Part shown: piece after piece, positions 23,516 through 34,619 of the stretch
Position numbering within the stretch: position 1 is the first letter of the stretch
Layout of the letters: each line of letters starts with the position of its first letter
Origin: Epiperipatus broadwayi
Taxonomy: Eukaryota > Onychophora > Udeonychophora > Euonychophora > Peripatidae
DNA: 64,000 nt
Assembly: GCA_028023455.1 (NCBI GenBank)
Contig: JAQFVV010012394.1
Location: 32,702,885-32,766,884 of the forward strand
Direction of reading: 5' to 3'
Notes under the pieces: generated by a model
Databases searched by the model: none
Told to the model about the DNA's origin: nothing
The model's input: only the letters and a program-made list of their open reading frames with translations
Translations under genes and position numbers: made by a program

Positions 23516-23699
23516 TAAAACGTAATGTTTCCATTTTATTTCTAACAAAAACTGAAATCACATTTATTTATAAATCATTAAAGTGCGTGTTTTAATGTAT
23601 TGGACAAATAAATGCTATAACGTATTTGAAAATGAAGCACTTTTTTATTGTATTGTGAAAATTATAACTTAATTAAAAATGATATGTATATAGTTATGC

Positions 23700-24312
23700 A
23701 TTATTGACTCTCTTAATAGCAACTAAAGTAAAATTAATATTAGTAGTCTTTTGTAACTATGATTCATAAGCAGTTACAATATCATCTATTACATGTAGCT
23801 CAAAATCGATAACAGGTGGGCAAGGACGTGTTTCAATACCAGTGTAAGCTGATTCTTATGGAAATCTGGCACCCTTGTAACCTGTATTGAGAACAATTCT
23901 TTTGGTTCTATCAAAAGTGCATAATCTGGATTCGATTAAAATATCAGCAAAATCTGAATATAACATTAAAATTGGAGGATGCATTCATGTTTCTTGGTCC
24001 CAAAATACATGACTCAGATAATTTGGTTTATCTGTACCATAATCTAGACTTCCAAAACCTAAACCAATAAAAAAATCAATATCATCTTGTTTCAAAAGCA
24101 AAATACAGTATAATCCACTGTAAATTATCTGAGCCAAATAGTTATTTTCCAAAGGATTCACATCAAATCCCAGAGCTTCGTTCAAGCCTCAATATGAAGT
24201 TTCAATAGCTGACTTTTTGGTTGTTCTGCTTCTAGAAAACTCTTTTCTACATCTTGTTTATCTGTGATAATAGATATTACAAGTGTTCATGTTTTAAAAT
24301 TAATATTATGTC
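23700..24312 (-). pseudogene. PGGHG/ATHL1-like collagen glucosidase (GH65) pseudogene fragment
   Basis: Decayed copy of protein-glucosylgalactosylhydroxylysine glucosidase, an animal GH65 enzyme that removes glucose from the glucosyl-galactosyl disaccharide on collagen hydroxylysines. In minus-strand order: DKQDVEKSFLEAEQPKSQLL, LENNYLAQIIYSGLYCILLL, GFGSLDYGTDKPNYLSHVFW with DQET, then MHPPILMLYSDFADILIESR, TGYKGARFP, ESAYTGIE and FELHVIDDIVTA. The HVFWDxxxWM, GAxFxWES and EVHVxG blocks of the family are recognisable. Lesions: a one-base loss near 24185 (an ancestral Trp codon), a TGA at 23985-23987 replacing the Trp of the D-x-x-x-W-M box, a TAA at 23856-23858 replacing the Trp of F-x-W-E-S, and a TAG near 23757. 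It covers roughly 200 residues of a protein usually over 700 long. No intron interrupts this stretch, so a processed copy or one large decayed exon are both possible. A minus-strand open stretch at 24662-24435 lies upstream, but I cannot align it. Confidence 0.82.
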
Positions 24313-24777
24313 TCTTCATTAAACAAATTGCTTAACCATTCAAAAGACTAACTGCCCATGGAATCAGCTCATCAAATTGTCTACAAAATGCAACCAAGTT
24401 ATGTGTAAGTTTGCATAATGTGAGAAATCGAGAGCTAATCTCTCAACAAGACTAGCTTGCCATAGATATTTGTATAAAAGAGGAAAAAAAGCCATGAATA
24501 TTCCTCAATATTTGTAGATGGTAAACAAAATTCTGGCCATAAATTCGATTTGTCCAGATCTGGAATTATGTGTACTGAAAGGGAAAATAGAAAGCAAAAA
24601 AATAAAGAGGGTTGGGCAATAGATAAAGATCGATTTGCTATAAATGAAAAAGGCACTAGCATGCCCCTCTCAAAGAAATGAGTTCTTTGAAGGAATTAAA
24701 CAAATAAATGATTTTAAATATTAAAATATTTATCAAGTGTACATAGAGACTATACATAGAGGTTAAACTTTTTATAC

Positions 24778-24892
24778 AGTAGTACCACTCGGTGCAACCC
24801 ACAGTAATCAATAAATGGAGAGTTTAGCTTCTGTGTAAACAGCTTGTGCAAGCATAAAGAATTGTGATCATGTGATGTTTAGTGGTTTAATA
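24778..24892 (-). repeat. Fold-back family A, partial copy
   Basis: AGTACCACTCGGTGCAACCC, AGTAATCAATAAATGGA and TGTGATCATGTGATGTTTAG match the terminal and flanking blocks of the copies at 32805-33108 and 50319-50735. The whole interior has been lost. Confidence 0.75.
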
Positions 24893-25340
24893 TGTAGAGA
24901 CTCTGAACACTAAAGAAATGGAAGCCTATGATTATGACATTTAATATATTGAAAGTATGCTAAGCTTGAATAAAAGCTAATTTTAAAAAATATATGGACT
25001 ACCTTTTCTGTTTAAATGTCCAGAACATTTGTGTAAATATTAAATTAAAATGTGTAATAGATATTATACATTTAAATTAGTATAAACTATGTAACCACAT
25101 AATTAATCAATAAAGATTATGTTAAAAATAAAAATGATGAATTAATGAAAATATAAACTTCATTTTATATGCCCATCCATTAAAACTGCACTTAATAATT
25201 TATATTTTTTATCAACTTCTTGTTATATATTCTTATTATTTAAAAGCTACTAACTATATAACATTTGTGCCATCTGAAAGTTAATTGTAATGATATTTTT
25301 CTAAAGGTTTGTGATGATAGTGTTTTAGTTGTGTTTTTAT

Positions 25341-25817
25341 GTTGGACTATTTCCATCATCTAATATAAATATTGAATATCTTTAGAAAAAAATAACTTTA
25401 TTTAAATATTTCAAATACATTCAACTGTTAGCAATAGCACAAAGGTTAATATTTGCACATTTCAAGAGATATTATTCTCCTCTCTTCTTCAGCTGTTGCT
25501 GATCTGTCTAATGACAGTACTAGCATGGGAATCGAACTTGGACCCTTAGATTATTTGAATATTCAATGGATCAGTTGGTTAGAGTGTTATCTCAACTCAA
25601 GAAATCTAAGAGTCCAGGTTTGATTCATATGCTAGTACTGTCGCTGGTCAGACCAGCAACACCTGAAGATGAGTGGAGAATAATACCTCTTGAAACATTG
25701 TGCATATACTAACCTGTTAGCTATTACTAACAGTTGAATGCATTTGGAATATTTAAATAAAGTTAAATTTTTCTAAAGACATTCAATACTCATATTAGAT
25801 AATGAAAATAGTCCAAC
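25341..25817. mobile_element. SINE fold-back (head-to-head pair), family B
   Basis: Left arm 25341-25552 and right arm 25603-25817 are inverted copies, tip to tip from GTTGGACTAT to ATAGTCCAAC. The 50-base spacer holds GATCAGTTGGTTAGAGTGTT, an A-box-like tRNA D arm, and the right arm starts with GAGTCCAGGTTTGATTC, a B-box-like segment. The right half is therefore a tRNA-derived SINE and the left arm an inverted second copy lacking the head. A single-orientation copy lies at about 31890-32115. Confidence 0.85.
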
Positions 25818-26204
25818 AAATGAATAGAATTATTATGATGATATTTTACTTATAATTATATGTTTGGTTATTTTAATCATCTAGAATCAATGGATAATGT
25901 TTTTAAGTCAAGAAATTTTACTTCTTTATTTTATTATTTTGTATTTCAATTAAATAAACTACTGCATAGCACTGCTTTTGACTGGATAAGTCACATAGTA
26001 TTAGATAAAGTCAGAATTATAAGTGAATGAACATGTAAAGTAAGCAATATGTAAATTAGTACATTTATGCATACCCTCCAGATCATCTACAAAATTAGCT
26101 GCAACAAACCTAATTACAATGCAATTTATTATGGTGAATTTCATGTCATTAGTCTCCATTAGGTTATATAGGCATGCTAAAACAAAGCCTAACATAAAAT
26201 CAGT

Positions 26205-26400
26205 TATCTGGTGAGTGCTTGGTCAACATCAAATGTACATCTTGGAAATGATACAACTTTTTTATATTTCTTTACTCATATGTTTATGATTTTACCTTCC
26301 ACAAGGTGATAAAAATAGATAGAAACCAGTCCCTACCATGAATGAGAGTGGTGTAGTAAAAATTACCCTACAAAAATATTATTCATTAAATAGAGAGTTG
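26205..26400 (+). repeat. Repeat family D, long form
   Basis: Blocks ACATCTTGGAAATGATACAA, CATATGTTTATGATTTTACC, AGATAGAAACCAGTCC and GAGAGTGGTGTAGTAAAAAT occur in the same order as in 19840-20012 and 47875-48070, ending just before TATTATTCATTAAATAGA. Confidence 0.75.
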
Positions 26401-26569
26401 TTATTTTAATTAATTTATACCATGAAAGTAAAGTGTAGCCATCCCATTGATATAGCATACAGTTCAACATAAAATTTCAGTTAGGGTTTTCCATAAAATT
26501 TTAAAACACAATGGCACGACTGTAAAATCAATCAATATATTGTTTCAACATTTTGGTGTGTAAAACTAT

Positions 26570-26880
26570 TGAGTTCATTACGTTATAATCACAATTTTAA
26601 TGGATTGTTCATACTGAAGGAATGAACACAAGACTTTCTAAAAGGATGCTTTATAATAAACTTGCACATGGCTTTTGTGATATCATTGAAGCATAAAGAT
26701 TATTCCAAAGATATTTAAATAAGTACTATGTTGAGTTTTTTCCACTGGAAAGATATGGAGAATAGAATATAACGGAAACCTATATTTAGATATGATACTG
26801 AAAACAAAATATCAAATAACTAGAATAATGGACCAGTGTATACCTATATATGGAAATATTTGTAATTCACAGACTAGTTT
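26570..26880 (+). mobile_element. APE-type LINE, degraded C-terminal fragment
   Basis: Plus-strand phrases RLSKRMLYNKLAHGF, then DYSKDILNKYYVEFF-like sequence after a frame change, match the RMFHGKLPYGFW / DYSKDILKKC block that ends the LINE at 13.2-15.0 kb. Only this C-terminal piece remains, and it is out of frame. Confidence 0.65.
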
Positions 26881-27109
26881 TTACAGTCAATACAAAATTC
26901 ATCTGTAGTGTATTTTCTCCCCCATACAGTGGCCATATTTGTTTTCAAATGGTTGTTGCTTCGGCTACTATTATTTATATATAGTTATTTCAGTCGTAAG
27001 ATAGTTATTTAAACCCCATTTTCTGTATATTAATTAAGGTTTTTATTTAATTAAGGGCATTTGTTGTCAGACTTTTATAGTTATATTATGAAATAATTTC
27101 CTGCTAATA

Positions 27110-27790
27110 ATTCATTATTAATATTAGCGCTAAACTTGAGTAAAATTATTTTTAACCAAATATTTAAGAAGTTCTTCAAAATGCACTACGAATGTTTGGT
27201 ATTTTCAGAACGCGGAGTCTCCCGACGAAGTTTTTCTTTGACTAACTGGCAAAATGCCTTATCTTTACTGGTAACAGATGCCGGAAGACGCCAGTTTAAA
27301 AAAAGGTATTTTTTCTCTCGAAAATCCTTAACATTTAAAGTGTCAAATAAAAAACGAAAAAATTACAAATAGCTAGAAATATTTCACTCTTTAGAGAAAT
27401 TGTTTCATATTTATTTAATAATTAACTTTGATTCTCAAAACTATTTATTATCAACAATCATAAAATAGTATGTAATAGGAAAAAAAATTGCGGCTTATGG
27501 TTATGCTATATAGTGAAAAATATTGCCTTTAGTTTTGATATATGCACACAAACGCATAATCAACAAAATATGCGTATTGTAAGGTTTTATGTTTTATTAG
27601 CATAATTCGTAAGAATTTTTGCTATGGTATAATTCTCCTACTTTTTAAGCCTTTTGTCTCTCTTGTTTTAATTTTTACTCGTTAGATCATTAAAACATCA
27701 TCATCATTAACAAAACGTCTTAAGTTTTTATTGTCTTCATAACGTAGAATGGCCGGGAATATTATTCCTGGTCATTTAAGATTACAGTTA
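27110..27790 (+). other. CpG-enriched patch with a 78-codon ORF of unknown function
   Basis: The open stretch 27136-27372 has an internal Met at 27181 (ATGCACTACGAATG). The product is Lys/Arg-rich toward its end (GRRQFKKRYF, KVSNKKRKNYK) and I recognise no domain. About nine CpGs occur in 27185-27360, against very few in surrounding repeats. AAAAAAAGGTATTTTT near 27299-27314 could serve as a weak splice donor. A near-palindrome, AATGGCCGGGAATA / TATTCCTGGTCATT, sits at 27748-27776. This could be a promoter or first-exon region of an unannotated gene, or just unmethylated single-copy DNA. There is no homology support. Confidence 0.25.
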
Positions 27791-28179
27791 TTTATTACAC
27801 TTATTTATAATATAATATATATGATATTTTATCTACAGAGTTCATATGAAGATTTAGATACATGGTTTATTTCACTTACGGTGGGAGCACTGTGAAGACT
27901 AGTAACTAGCAGTACACAAGTTTGGGAGGAATGTTGTGATTTGCCTTTAGGAATCTGATATTTTCAACCTAGTAGTGTCTTATGTGCAGATCTAGTGATG
28001 ACTGTAGCTAGTGGCTTCTTGCAACAAACTTGGGGATGTCTTACTGTGTACCACAATTTTGTGGACAACATAATATGATGTCTGATAAGATGATAGAACA
28101 TATATATTGCTTATAACACTTCTTTCATATACACTTTAATGCAACTAATTTTCTTAAAAACTTCTTTATTTTCATTACA

Positions 28180-28207
28180 GTTTCAACTGTCCAGCAGTCT
28201 TCATCAG
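28180..28207 (-). repeat. Hammerhead-like motif, single copy
   Basis: On the minus strand: CTGATGA, A, GACTG-CTGGA-CAGTT, GAAAC. The two conserved blocks match the invariant hammerhead strings CUGANGA and GAAA exactly. Between them a five-pair stem (GACTG/CAGTT, one G-T wobble) can form, with one unpaired A. Confidence 0.6.
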
Positions 28208-29029
28208 AGCTCTATCTTCTTCTCTGCTTTAATTAAAATGATAGAACATCTGAAAATTCTGTTTTCCTTCTCAAATGGACCTCAATATATAGTGCGATCC
28301 CCAGCCATATTGGAAACAATCAAATTTACTGACCTGGATATCCAATTGGGCTTTTTATGCCATTGATTATTTATTTACTTCCATTGTTATTTCATTGGTC
28401 AGGTTTAGTGCAACTTGAATCTAATCTTGATAAAATATTGTAGTAAAGACAAGTCCATTGCTTTACGATAAGCTTCATCTGTGTTAGAATGAGTTCACAA
28501 CAATTTTACTATCACATACATAAGCACAATTAACCAAATATATTTATTATAAATTTATATATGGAATTTTCATTATGGCATAATTAGGTACACACAATTT
28601 TTCTATTTTTTAAACATTTTATTCTTTTTTATTGGTGATTTTTATTTGTTGTTTGATCATCAGCACCAAACACTCATAAATTAGTATGGTCATATTAATT
28701 CTAAAAGTAATAAAAAGGAATAAAGATAGAAATGAGTTTTGGGACCAATTCATAAAGTTATCTATATTGCATGATATAAAAGCAATAAAACATATGCCTC
28801 TACACATGACTTCAGGTTACTCATTGCTGTTCCAACAGCATTCTTCCCTCCCCCCACAGCTCTCTGTCATCTGTATAGTGCATCACTGGATAGAGATGTA
28901 TTAAGTACTATCATCTGACATTTATAAGTTACTAAAGCACAGAAGTATGAAGAAAAAACTATCACACGATAACCAAATTGTTCATATATTTATGTCTTGT
29001 GGTATAGTTTTTTACTTCATCTGCAGTGA

Positions 29030-29220
29030 AATTTACTTTTTGAATAACTTCTGGATTGTTTTTTTGTTGTAACTCCATTGAATTCTTTATTCGATCATAT
29101 CTATCCAATGGAAAGAAGGAACATTGATCTTTTTTAGAATAACTTTCAAATAATCTTTATAATGTACATGAGATCTGCATTGTCTACGTAAACCATGCTC
29201 AAATTCATAATAATAAAACA
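29030..29220 (-). mobile_element. APE-type LINE, C-terminal fragment
   Basis: The minus strand contains CATTATAAAGATTATTTGAA, then TTCTAAAAAAGATCAATGTT and CCATTGGATAGATATGATCG. These parallel the HYKDYSKDILKKC block of the 13.2-15.0 kb and 35.9-36.9 kb copies. Out of frame. Confidence 0.6.
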
Positions 29221-29839
29221 TTATGTTGATGGTAACCATTTTTTTGACTTCACTCCAGTAAAGATGTGTTTTAAATGTAGTGTCAAGTCAAGGAAGTCAA
29301 TGATCTTACTGATTGACTTTATGATTTTGACATTGTGATTTTAGAATCATAGGAATAATATTCATATATGAAATTTTTTTGATGATTTAATCAATAGTAT
29401 TTGATTTCATGGGCAAGCCCCGAGAATAGTCTCATCACAAATTCATCCATTTACCACTATGTTTTATTCACTGACCAGCTCATCCGTTTCACATATTTCT
29501 TCCCAGCTCTTATATCACCCAATAATGCCAATTTTTTTTATCCTTTTTTTTTGTTTCCAGTCACCATTTCCTCCAAAACAACTTTTATAAACTTTACTTT
29601 GTTCTTAATAAGATATTTATTTTATATAATGTTATGTTGTATAAACTGTAATATTAATAATTAGCCATTAAGATAATGCACGTGCGCTTTGTGGATTTTA
29701 CTATAAATGAATTCTCTCACTTTCCAAACACAAGATAAAGTCTCTGTGAAAAGATAGAATGAATCCATCTATATTTTCAACCCAAATGTTTATGTATGGG
29801 CAAATCTTAAGCATTTGTAAATGAGAGCATGAAGATGTT

Positions 29840-30080
29840 AAGCGATCACTTTAAATATATGTCAAATTTTTCTTTCTATTTCTAATATCCTCTATCAACC
29901 ACATTTTATTAACTCTTTTTAAAACTTCATTTGTTATCTTATTCATTCCACTGTTCTTTTCTATTCTTCTCCATATCCATATCTCAAAGGTTTTCAGTCT
30001 ATTTCTAATTTTATTATTCATTGTCCATATTTCACTTCTATACAATAGTATGTGACAACATAAGAGGCAGATCATATTCT
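29840..30080 (-). mobile_element. LINE post-RT fragment (YRSEIWTMN block)
   Basis: The open stretch 30075-29851 reads LLYRSEIWTMNNKIRNRLKT, FEIWIWRRIEKNSGMNKITN, EVLKRVNKMWLIEDIRNRKK. This is the LYGSEIWTL...RRLEAFEMWCWRRM...I..R...W block located C-terminal to the RT of a common invertebrate non-LTR family. It uses a different subfamily consensus from 58130-58790. The copy is open over 74 codons but isolated, with neither RT nor endonuclease nearby. Confidence 0.8.
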
Positions 30081-30144
30081 ATTACCAACATCAAATCACC
30101 TCTTATATTCTTATTCATGTTTCCAGGATCAATTATTTTTACTC

Positions 30145-30270
30145 TATACTAAAGCCACCTATAGAAAGTTTGAGTAATCAGTGGATAACAGAAGGTATAG
30201 TGCTATAAAATCCCCTTTTCAATTTTGATTCTAGTTACTGCTTTGTCAATGAAGACTTAACATTCTAAGC
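30145..30270 (+). repeat. Fold-back family A, degraded copy
   Basis: GAGTAATCAGTGGATAACAG, TAAAATCCCC and GTCAATGAAGACTTAACA match, in order, blocks of the 50319-50735 copy with strong divergence. Confidence 0.55.
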
Positions 30271-30274
30271 AAGG

Positions 30275-31880
30275 ATACCACTTCTTACTCTTTTCTACTA
30301 ATTAAATCAAAAATATAAAATGTAATCCTATGATATCAAACACAAACTAACTCACTACTAGAGCTAAATAGATCAGACACCAGGTCAGTTTCTATATATT
30401 TTAGAGATGCCAGTTTCATAACAACTATATAATTCTATCCTTTGGTGTTAGGAAAGAATAATATCAGTAACATTACATGACTTGTCATATACTTACTCAT
30501 ATACTTTTAACTCACTTACTCTGAGTTTCAATTTTACTTTATAATTGTTTTTTTGTTGGAGGTGATGCAGGTAATTTTTTCACTTTAAATCAATTTTCTA
30601 GGCAAACTTTAACATTAATTTTTCAGTATTCAAACAAATTTTGCAGAAGAAAATAGAATTACCATACTATTGATGTTATTAATACTAAAAAAATCTGAAG
30701 AGATCAGTATTTTTCAATAATCAATAGAGGTTAAACTAATTTAGTTCAGCCTCTACACGCTTGAGGGATTTGGTTTATTGTTCTTCAGTTTGTGAGACTG
30801 TTTGAAGAAAATTTTTGGAATAACAAAAAAGTTGATAATTTATTAAAGATTTCTGATTATATTTATACAATAATTGTATAATAATTATTTTAACCCAAAA
30901 GAATGCATGTGCACACTATGATTTTATTCATATATGTTTTATTTTTAAAAGTAGAAGGCAATAAATTTAACCATGGCTATGCCGATGACTATGTCTTGTA
31001 AAAATGATCACTGATACCTTTACCAACACTATGATTAGATCTTTTGATATTCTAAAAAATATAAATGCAGTTTTAAACATTATAACAGAATTTTACATAT
31101 TTATTAGGCTTTATATTTATTCATTCCTATTTTAAAAATAAATTTCAATCAACAAAAATTTTATTAATTACTCACATGCTTTGTTTCTTTGTTCTCACTA
31201 TGTTATTATAAAAAATTATTTCTTTTTATCATTTTACTCACTTTATTATTTTTTATTATTTTACAAACTTAAATATCATTTTTAGAATATTTTGGGAAGT
31301 TATATTTCTAAGAAATAAAATCCACTTTATTGAGTTTTCATGTAGGATAAAGGTTTTAAACTAAAATCAATGATTGGTTAAAAAACACTCCCTAGAACTT
31401 ATAAAAGAAAATGTCAATCTGTTAGAAAGTTAAGAAGAATTATCTTCAGCCTATTGTATAAGCATATGATAAGAACATCAGAAGATGCAGTGCTAGAAAA
31501 TCCCCCTTCCCCGACTAAACAAAATCTGCACCATGAAACACCATATAAATGTGAAGAATATATGTTGGTAAAAGCATCTATCTTACTGAAAAATAAAAAA
31601 AGCATAAAGCAATGATTAGAAATAGAATAACATGTTTTAATGTAACAGTCCATGCATGTACTAATGTTCAAATGGAAAAAAAAAAGAATATTGCTAAAGA
31701 AAAAAAAGGGGGGGAAATTAAAAAAGCTGCTCATATAATAACAGCAAATTACTCCACAAGTCAACATATTATAACAATTCATAATGCATAGAAATATCTC
31801 ATTAATGTTCTCCTTAAGAAAAAAATTGGGGAAATCAGAAGTAACCTTGTAAATAAGTATATCACTTTTCTACTAACTGG
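30275..31880. other. Intergenic, no gene seen
   Basis: AT-rich sequence. A G7 run sits at 31708-31714. The long minus-strand open stretch at 31782-31414 is dominated by Phe/Cys/Ser codons from poly-A complements and looks like composition, not a gene. Confidence 0.5.
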
Positions 31881-31889
31881 CTTTGATAA

Positions 31890-32115
31890 AACAGTTTAGA
31901 TGATTATAGCATCATCTTAAACTTAGTGTTCAGGTCTCAGGCTTGATTTTCATGCTAGTATTGTCACTAGTCAGGCCAGTGGAACCTGAAGAAAAGAGGA
32001 GAATAATACCTCTTAAAATATTATTATTTACTAACCTGTATGCTATTACTAACAGCTGAAAGTATTTGAAAAATTCAAACATAATTTTACTTTTTCTATA
32101 AAAAAGACATTTAAC
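31890..32115 (+). repeat. tRNA-derived SINE, family B, single orientation
   Basis: ACAGTTTAGATGATTATAGC and CAGGCTTGATTTTCATGCTA correspond to the A-box and B-box segments of the right half of the 25341-25817 element. GGAGAATAATACCTCTTAAA and TATTACTAACAGCTGAA then follow in the same order. The copy is older, with the A box eroded. Confidence 0.75.
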
Positions 32116-32795
32116 ATACTAAATAAGATTATTTAAAATTCAGACATTATTATATTTTATTTGATAAATTTAAATAACTTGATTGTCAAATGTGCTTTTT
32201 TATGAGTTCAGGTAACTTGTCAAAATTATTGTGATATGGATATATTCTTTATAGAAATAAGGAAGAGTTCATTTATTTAGTTGATCTCAAATTTGTATTT
32301 ATTATCTTTCACTGACATCCATTGAGAATTAATTTTTCCCCAAAAGCATCAAATATTAAATTATGCTAATTAACAGTATTTGTGAACTATATTCTAATGA
32401 ATGATATTCTGTAAAATACATATACATTTATCCCTAACACACACATGCAACTAACTATAAGAAGTTTTACTATAACAATGTTTATCAGTTTATACTCAGT
32501 ATTTTAATTAACAATTAGCTATCAGCTATAATAATCTTTTAAAAAAAATTTGGAAATTATTTTTAAAAATATTAGTTTATTAAATGGTGGCAATTTTATA
32601 AAAATATTGACATCATATGATACAGACATCATCAAATCAAGTCATTTTATAAGATGAAATGGGATATTCATCTTTCATTATTATGTACAAGATTTATTGT
32701 GTAATTGAAATAGAACTAAAAGATATAGAAAAATAAAATATTATAAATAATAAGTATCATATATGCCTTATTTAATTTTAATTTAGTGCCTTTTT

Positions 32796-33117
32796 ACAGG
32801 AGCCAATATACATCACATGATCACCATTTCTTATGCTTGCTCATAACTGTTATTAAAACAGGCAAAATCCTTTATATTTATTACCACTCAGTGCAAGCCA
32901 GAGTAATCAATGGATGCCAGAAGGCTTAAGATCTAGGTGCAGTGCTCTCAGATCCAAGGCTCCTCACTGACAAAGGCCACAAGCCAGTCTGGGGATATTT
33001 TGCGAGTAGGCGCTAGATGGGGATTTTATGCACAAGCTTCTGGCATACATTGATTACTCTGGCTTGCATTGAGTGGCAATACGTATAGAAAGTTTTGCCT
33101 GTTTTTATACAGGAGCC
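32796..33117. mobile_element. Fold-back (MITE-like) element, family A, with 9-bp flanking repeat
   Basis: Inverted ends: ACTCAGTGCAAGCCAGAGTA with ATCAATGGATGCCAGAAG (about 32886-32923) pairs with CTTCTGGCATACATTGAT with TACTCTGGCTTGCATTGAGT (about 33038-33075). An outer pair AGGCAAAA / TTTTGCCT also pairs. The interior contains GTGCAGTGCTCTCAGATCCA, shared with 50319-50735 and 48404-48530. ACAGGAGCC flanks both sides (32796-32804 and 33109-33117) and is probably the target-site duplication. The left outer block ACATCACATGATCACC (about 32809-32825) is shared with other copies. Confidence 0.85.
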
Positions 33118-33807
33118 TGTATTTGGATTTCTGACACTGAAATGAAAAAAAGATTTTCATTACCAATATAAAATATCTTCACACACAAAAAAATAGAAAT
33201 TTATTCACTGCATAATTAGAAATAAACTTTAACTTCATATAGAATTAAAATAAACTAAAAATAAATTGAAAATTATGTGCATTATCTAAAATACAGAACT
33301 TTAACTATTTTTAATAAATGTTCTTGTAGCAATAGAAATAATTTCTCCTAGACAAAGTGCTTCATCATAAATGTTAACATTAATAGCAAAAATATTAATT
33401 ATGTTCATTATTAAAACTGCATTAATTAAATGCACACTACATTTTTATTTTTATTAAATTAGATAACATTTTTTGTAAAAAAAAACAGACAGAAAAAGTC
33501 AGATCATAGATTTTTAAAATGTTTTGAAAAATAGCATTTCAAAAAAATTTCAAATATTTATTTATTAGATAATGATAAAAAAAACATTGTCAAAATAACA
33601 TAGCATGGCAAAAAAATTTAAACTTGTATATTAATTTATGGCTCATTTTAATTTAACAAATCATGATTTCATAGAACATCAATATTGTAACTTTAAAATT
33701 GTACCCACAATAATATAAAATTATTGTTTAAAAACAAATTATAGCAACTGAAATGACTTATTATATACTATATTTACACATAGGATAGTATTTTTTTTTA
33801 CATAAAT

Positions 33808-34615
33808 AACATGCTTACTATATAGGACATAATCAAACCTCCATGTCGGCTCTGTTAAACAAGATCTTAAAACTGCGAGGATACTCTCATCCCAGCTATA
33901 AGATAAAATCTTAAGAAAATAAGTGTGCCATCTTATTTTTAAACTCAAATGTTAATTTATGAGCCAATGTTAAGAGTCTAAGTGTAAGAATGTGAATATA
34001 TAAATCATTCACTTTAAATCATTTTTTTATTTTAATATACTTTTTAGTGCTTCTGAAATATAACATTTACTTTGTGCCAATATTAGATAACATTAAATTA
34101 TTTAATACTCTCTAAATTTTACAAGTGCAGTGTTTATTTCTTTAAAGACTTTATCTTGTGGCTGTGTGAGAGTATTCTTGCAGTTTTAAAATTTTTTTAA
34201 CAGCACTGGTGTAGAGGTTTAATTACCTTTTATATAGTTACAATTTAAACACTGCACTTCTAAAATTAATAGAGGATTACATAATTTAATATTGTCTAAT
34301 ATTGGCACAAAGTAAATGTTAATATTTTGGAAGTGCTAATAAGTATATTAAAATAAGAAATGGATTGAAAGTGAATGATTTATATATTCATGCTCTCACT
34401 CTCGACATTTAAGATTGGCTCATAAATTATTATTTGAGTTCAGAAATAAGATGGCCACTCTTATTTCCTTAAAAACTTTATCTTGTAGCTGGAGTGAGAA
34501 TATCCTTGCACTGTTAAGATCTTGTTTAATGGCACTGGTGTGGAGTTTGACTACCTTCTATATAGTTATAATTTAAACATTGCACTTGCAAAATTTATAG
34601 AGTATTAAATAACAT
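33808..34615. repeat. Nested inverted/direct repeat block
   Basis: A unit of about 320 bp (33815-34136) is repeated inverted at about 34240-34565. Shared phrases include TTTACTTTGTGCCAATATTA / ATTGGCACAAAGTAAATGTT, and TAAATCATTCACTTT / AAAGTGAATGATTTA. The intervening 34139-34290 is a direct copy of 34468-34612 (ACTTTATCTTGTGGCTG / ACTTTATCTTGTAGCTG; GCACTGGTGTAGAGG / GCACTGGTGTGGAG). The block is thus a tail-to-tail pair plus a partial direct copy. No coding capacity. Confidence 0.8.
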
Positions 34616-34619
34616 ACTT

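Noticed and set aside
24435-24662. Upstream exon of the GH65 pseudogene
   Set aside because: The frame is open and on the right strand, but I could not align it to the GH65 protein by eye, so it was not included.
31414-31782. 122-codon minus-strand ORF as a gene
   Set aside because: Composition follows poly-A runs on the plus strand (Phe/Lys-type codons) and no domain is visible.
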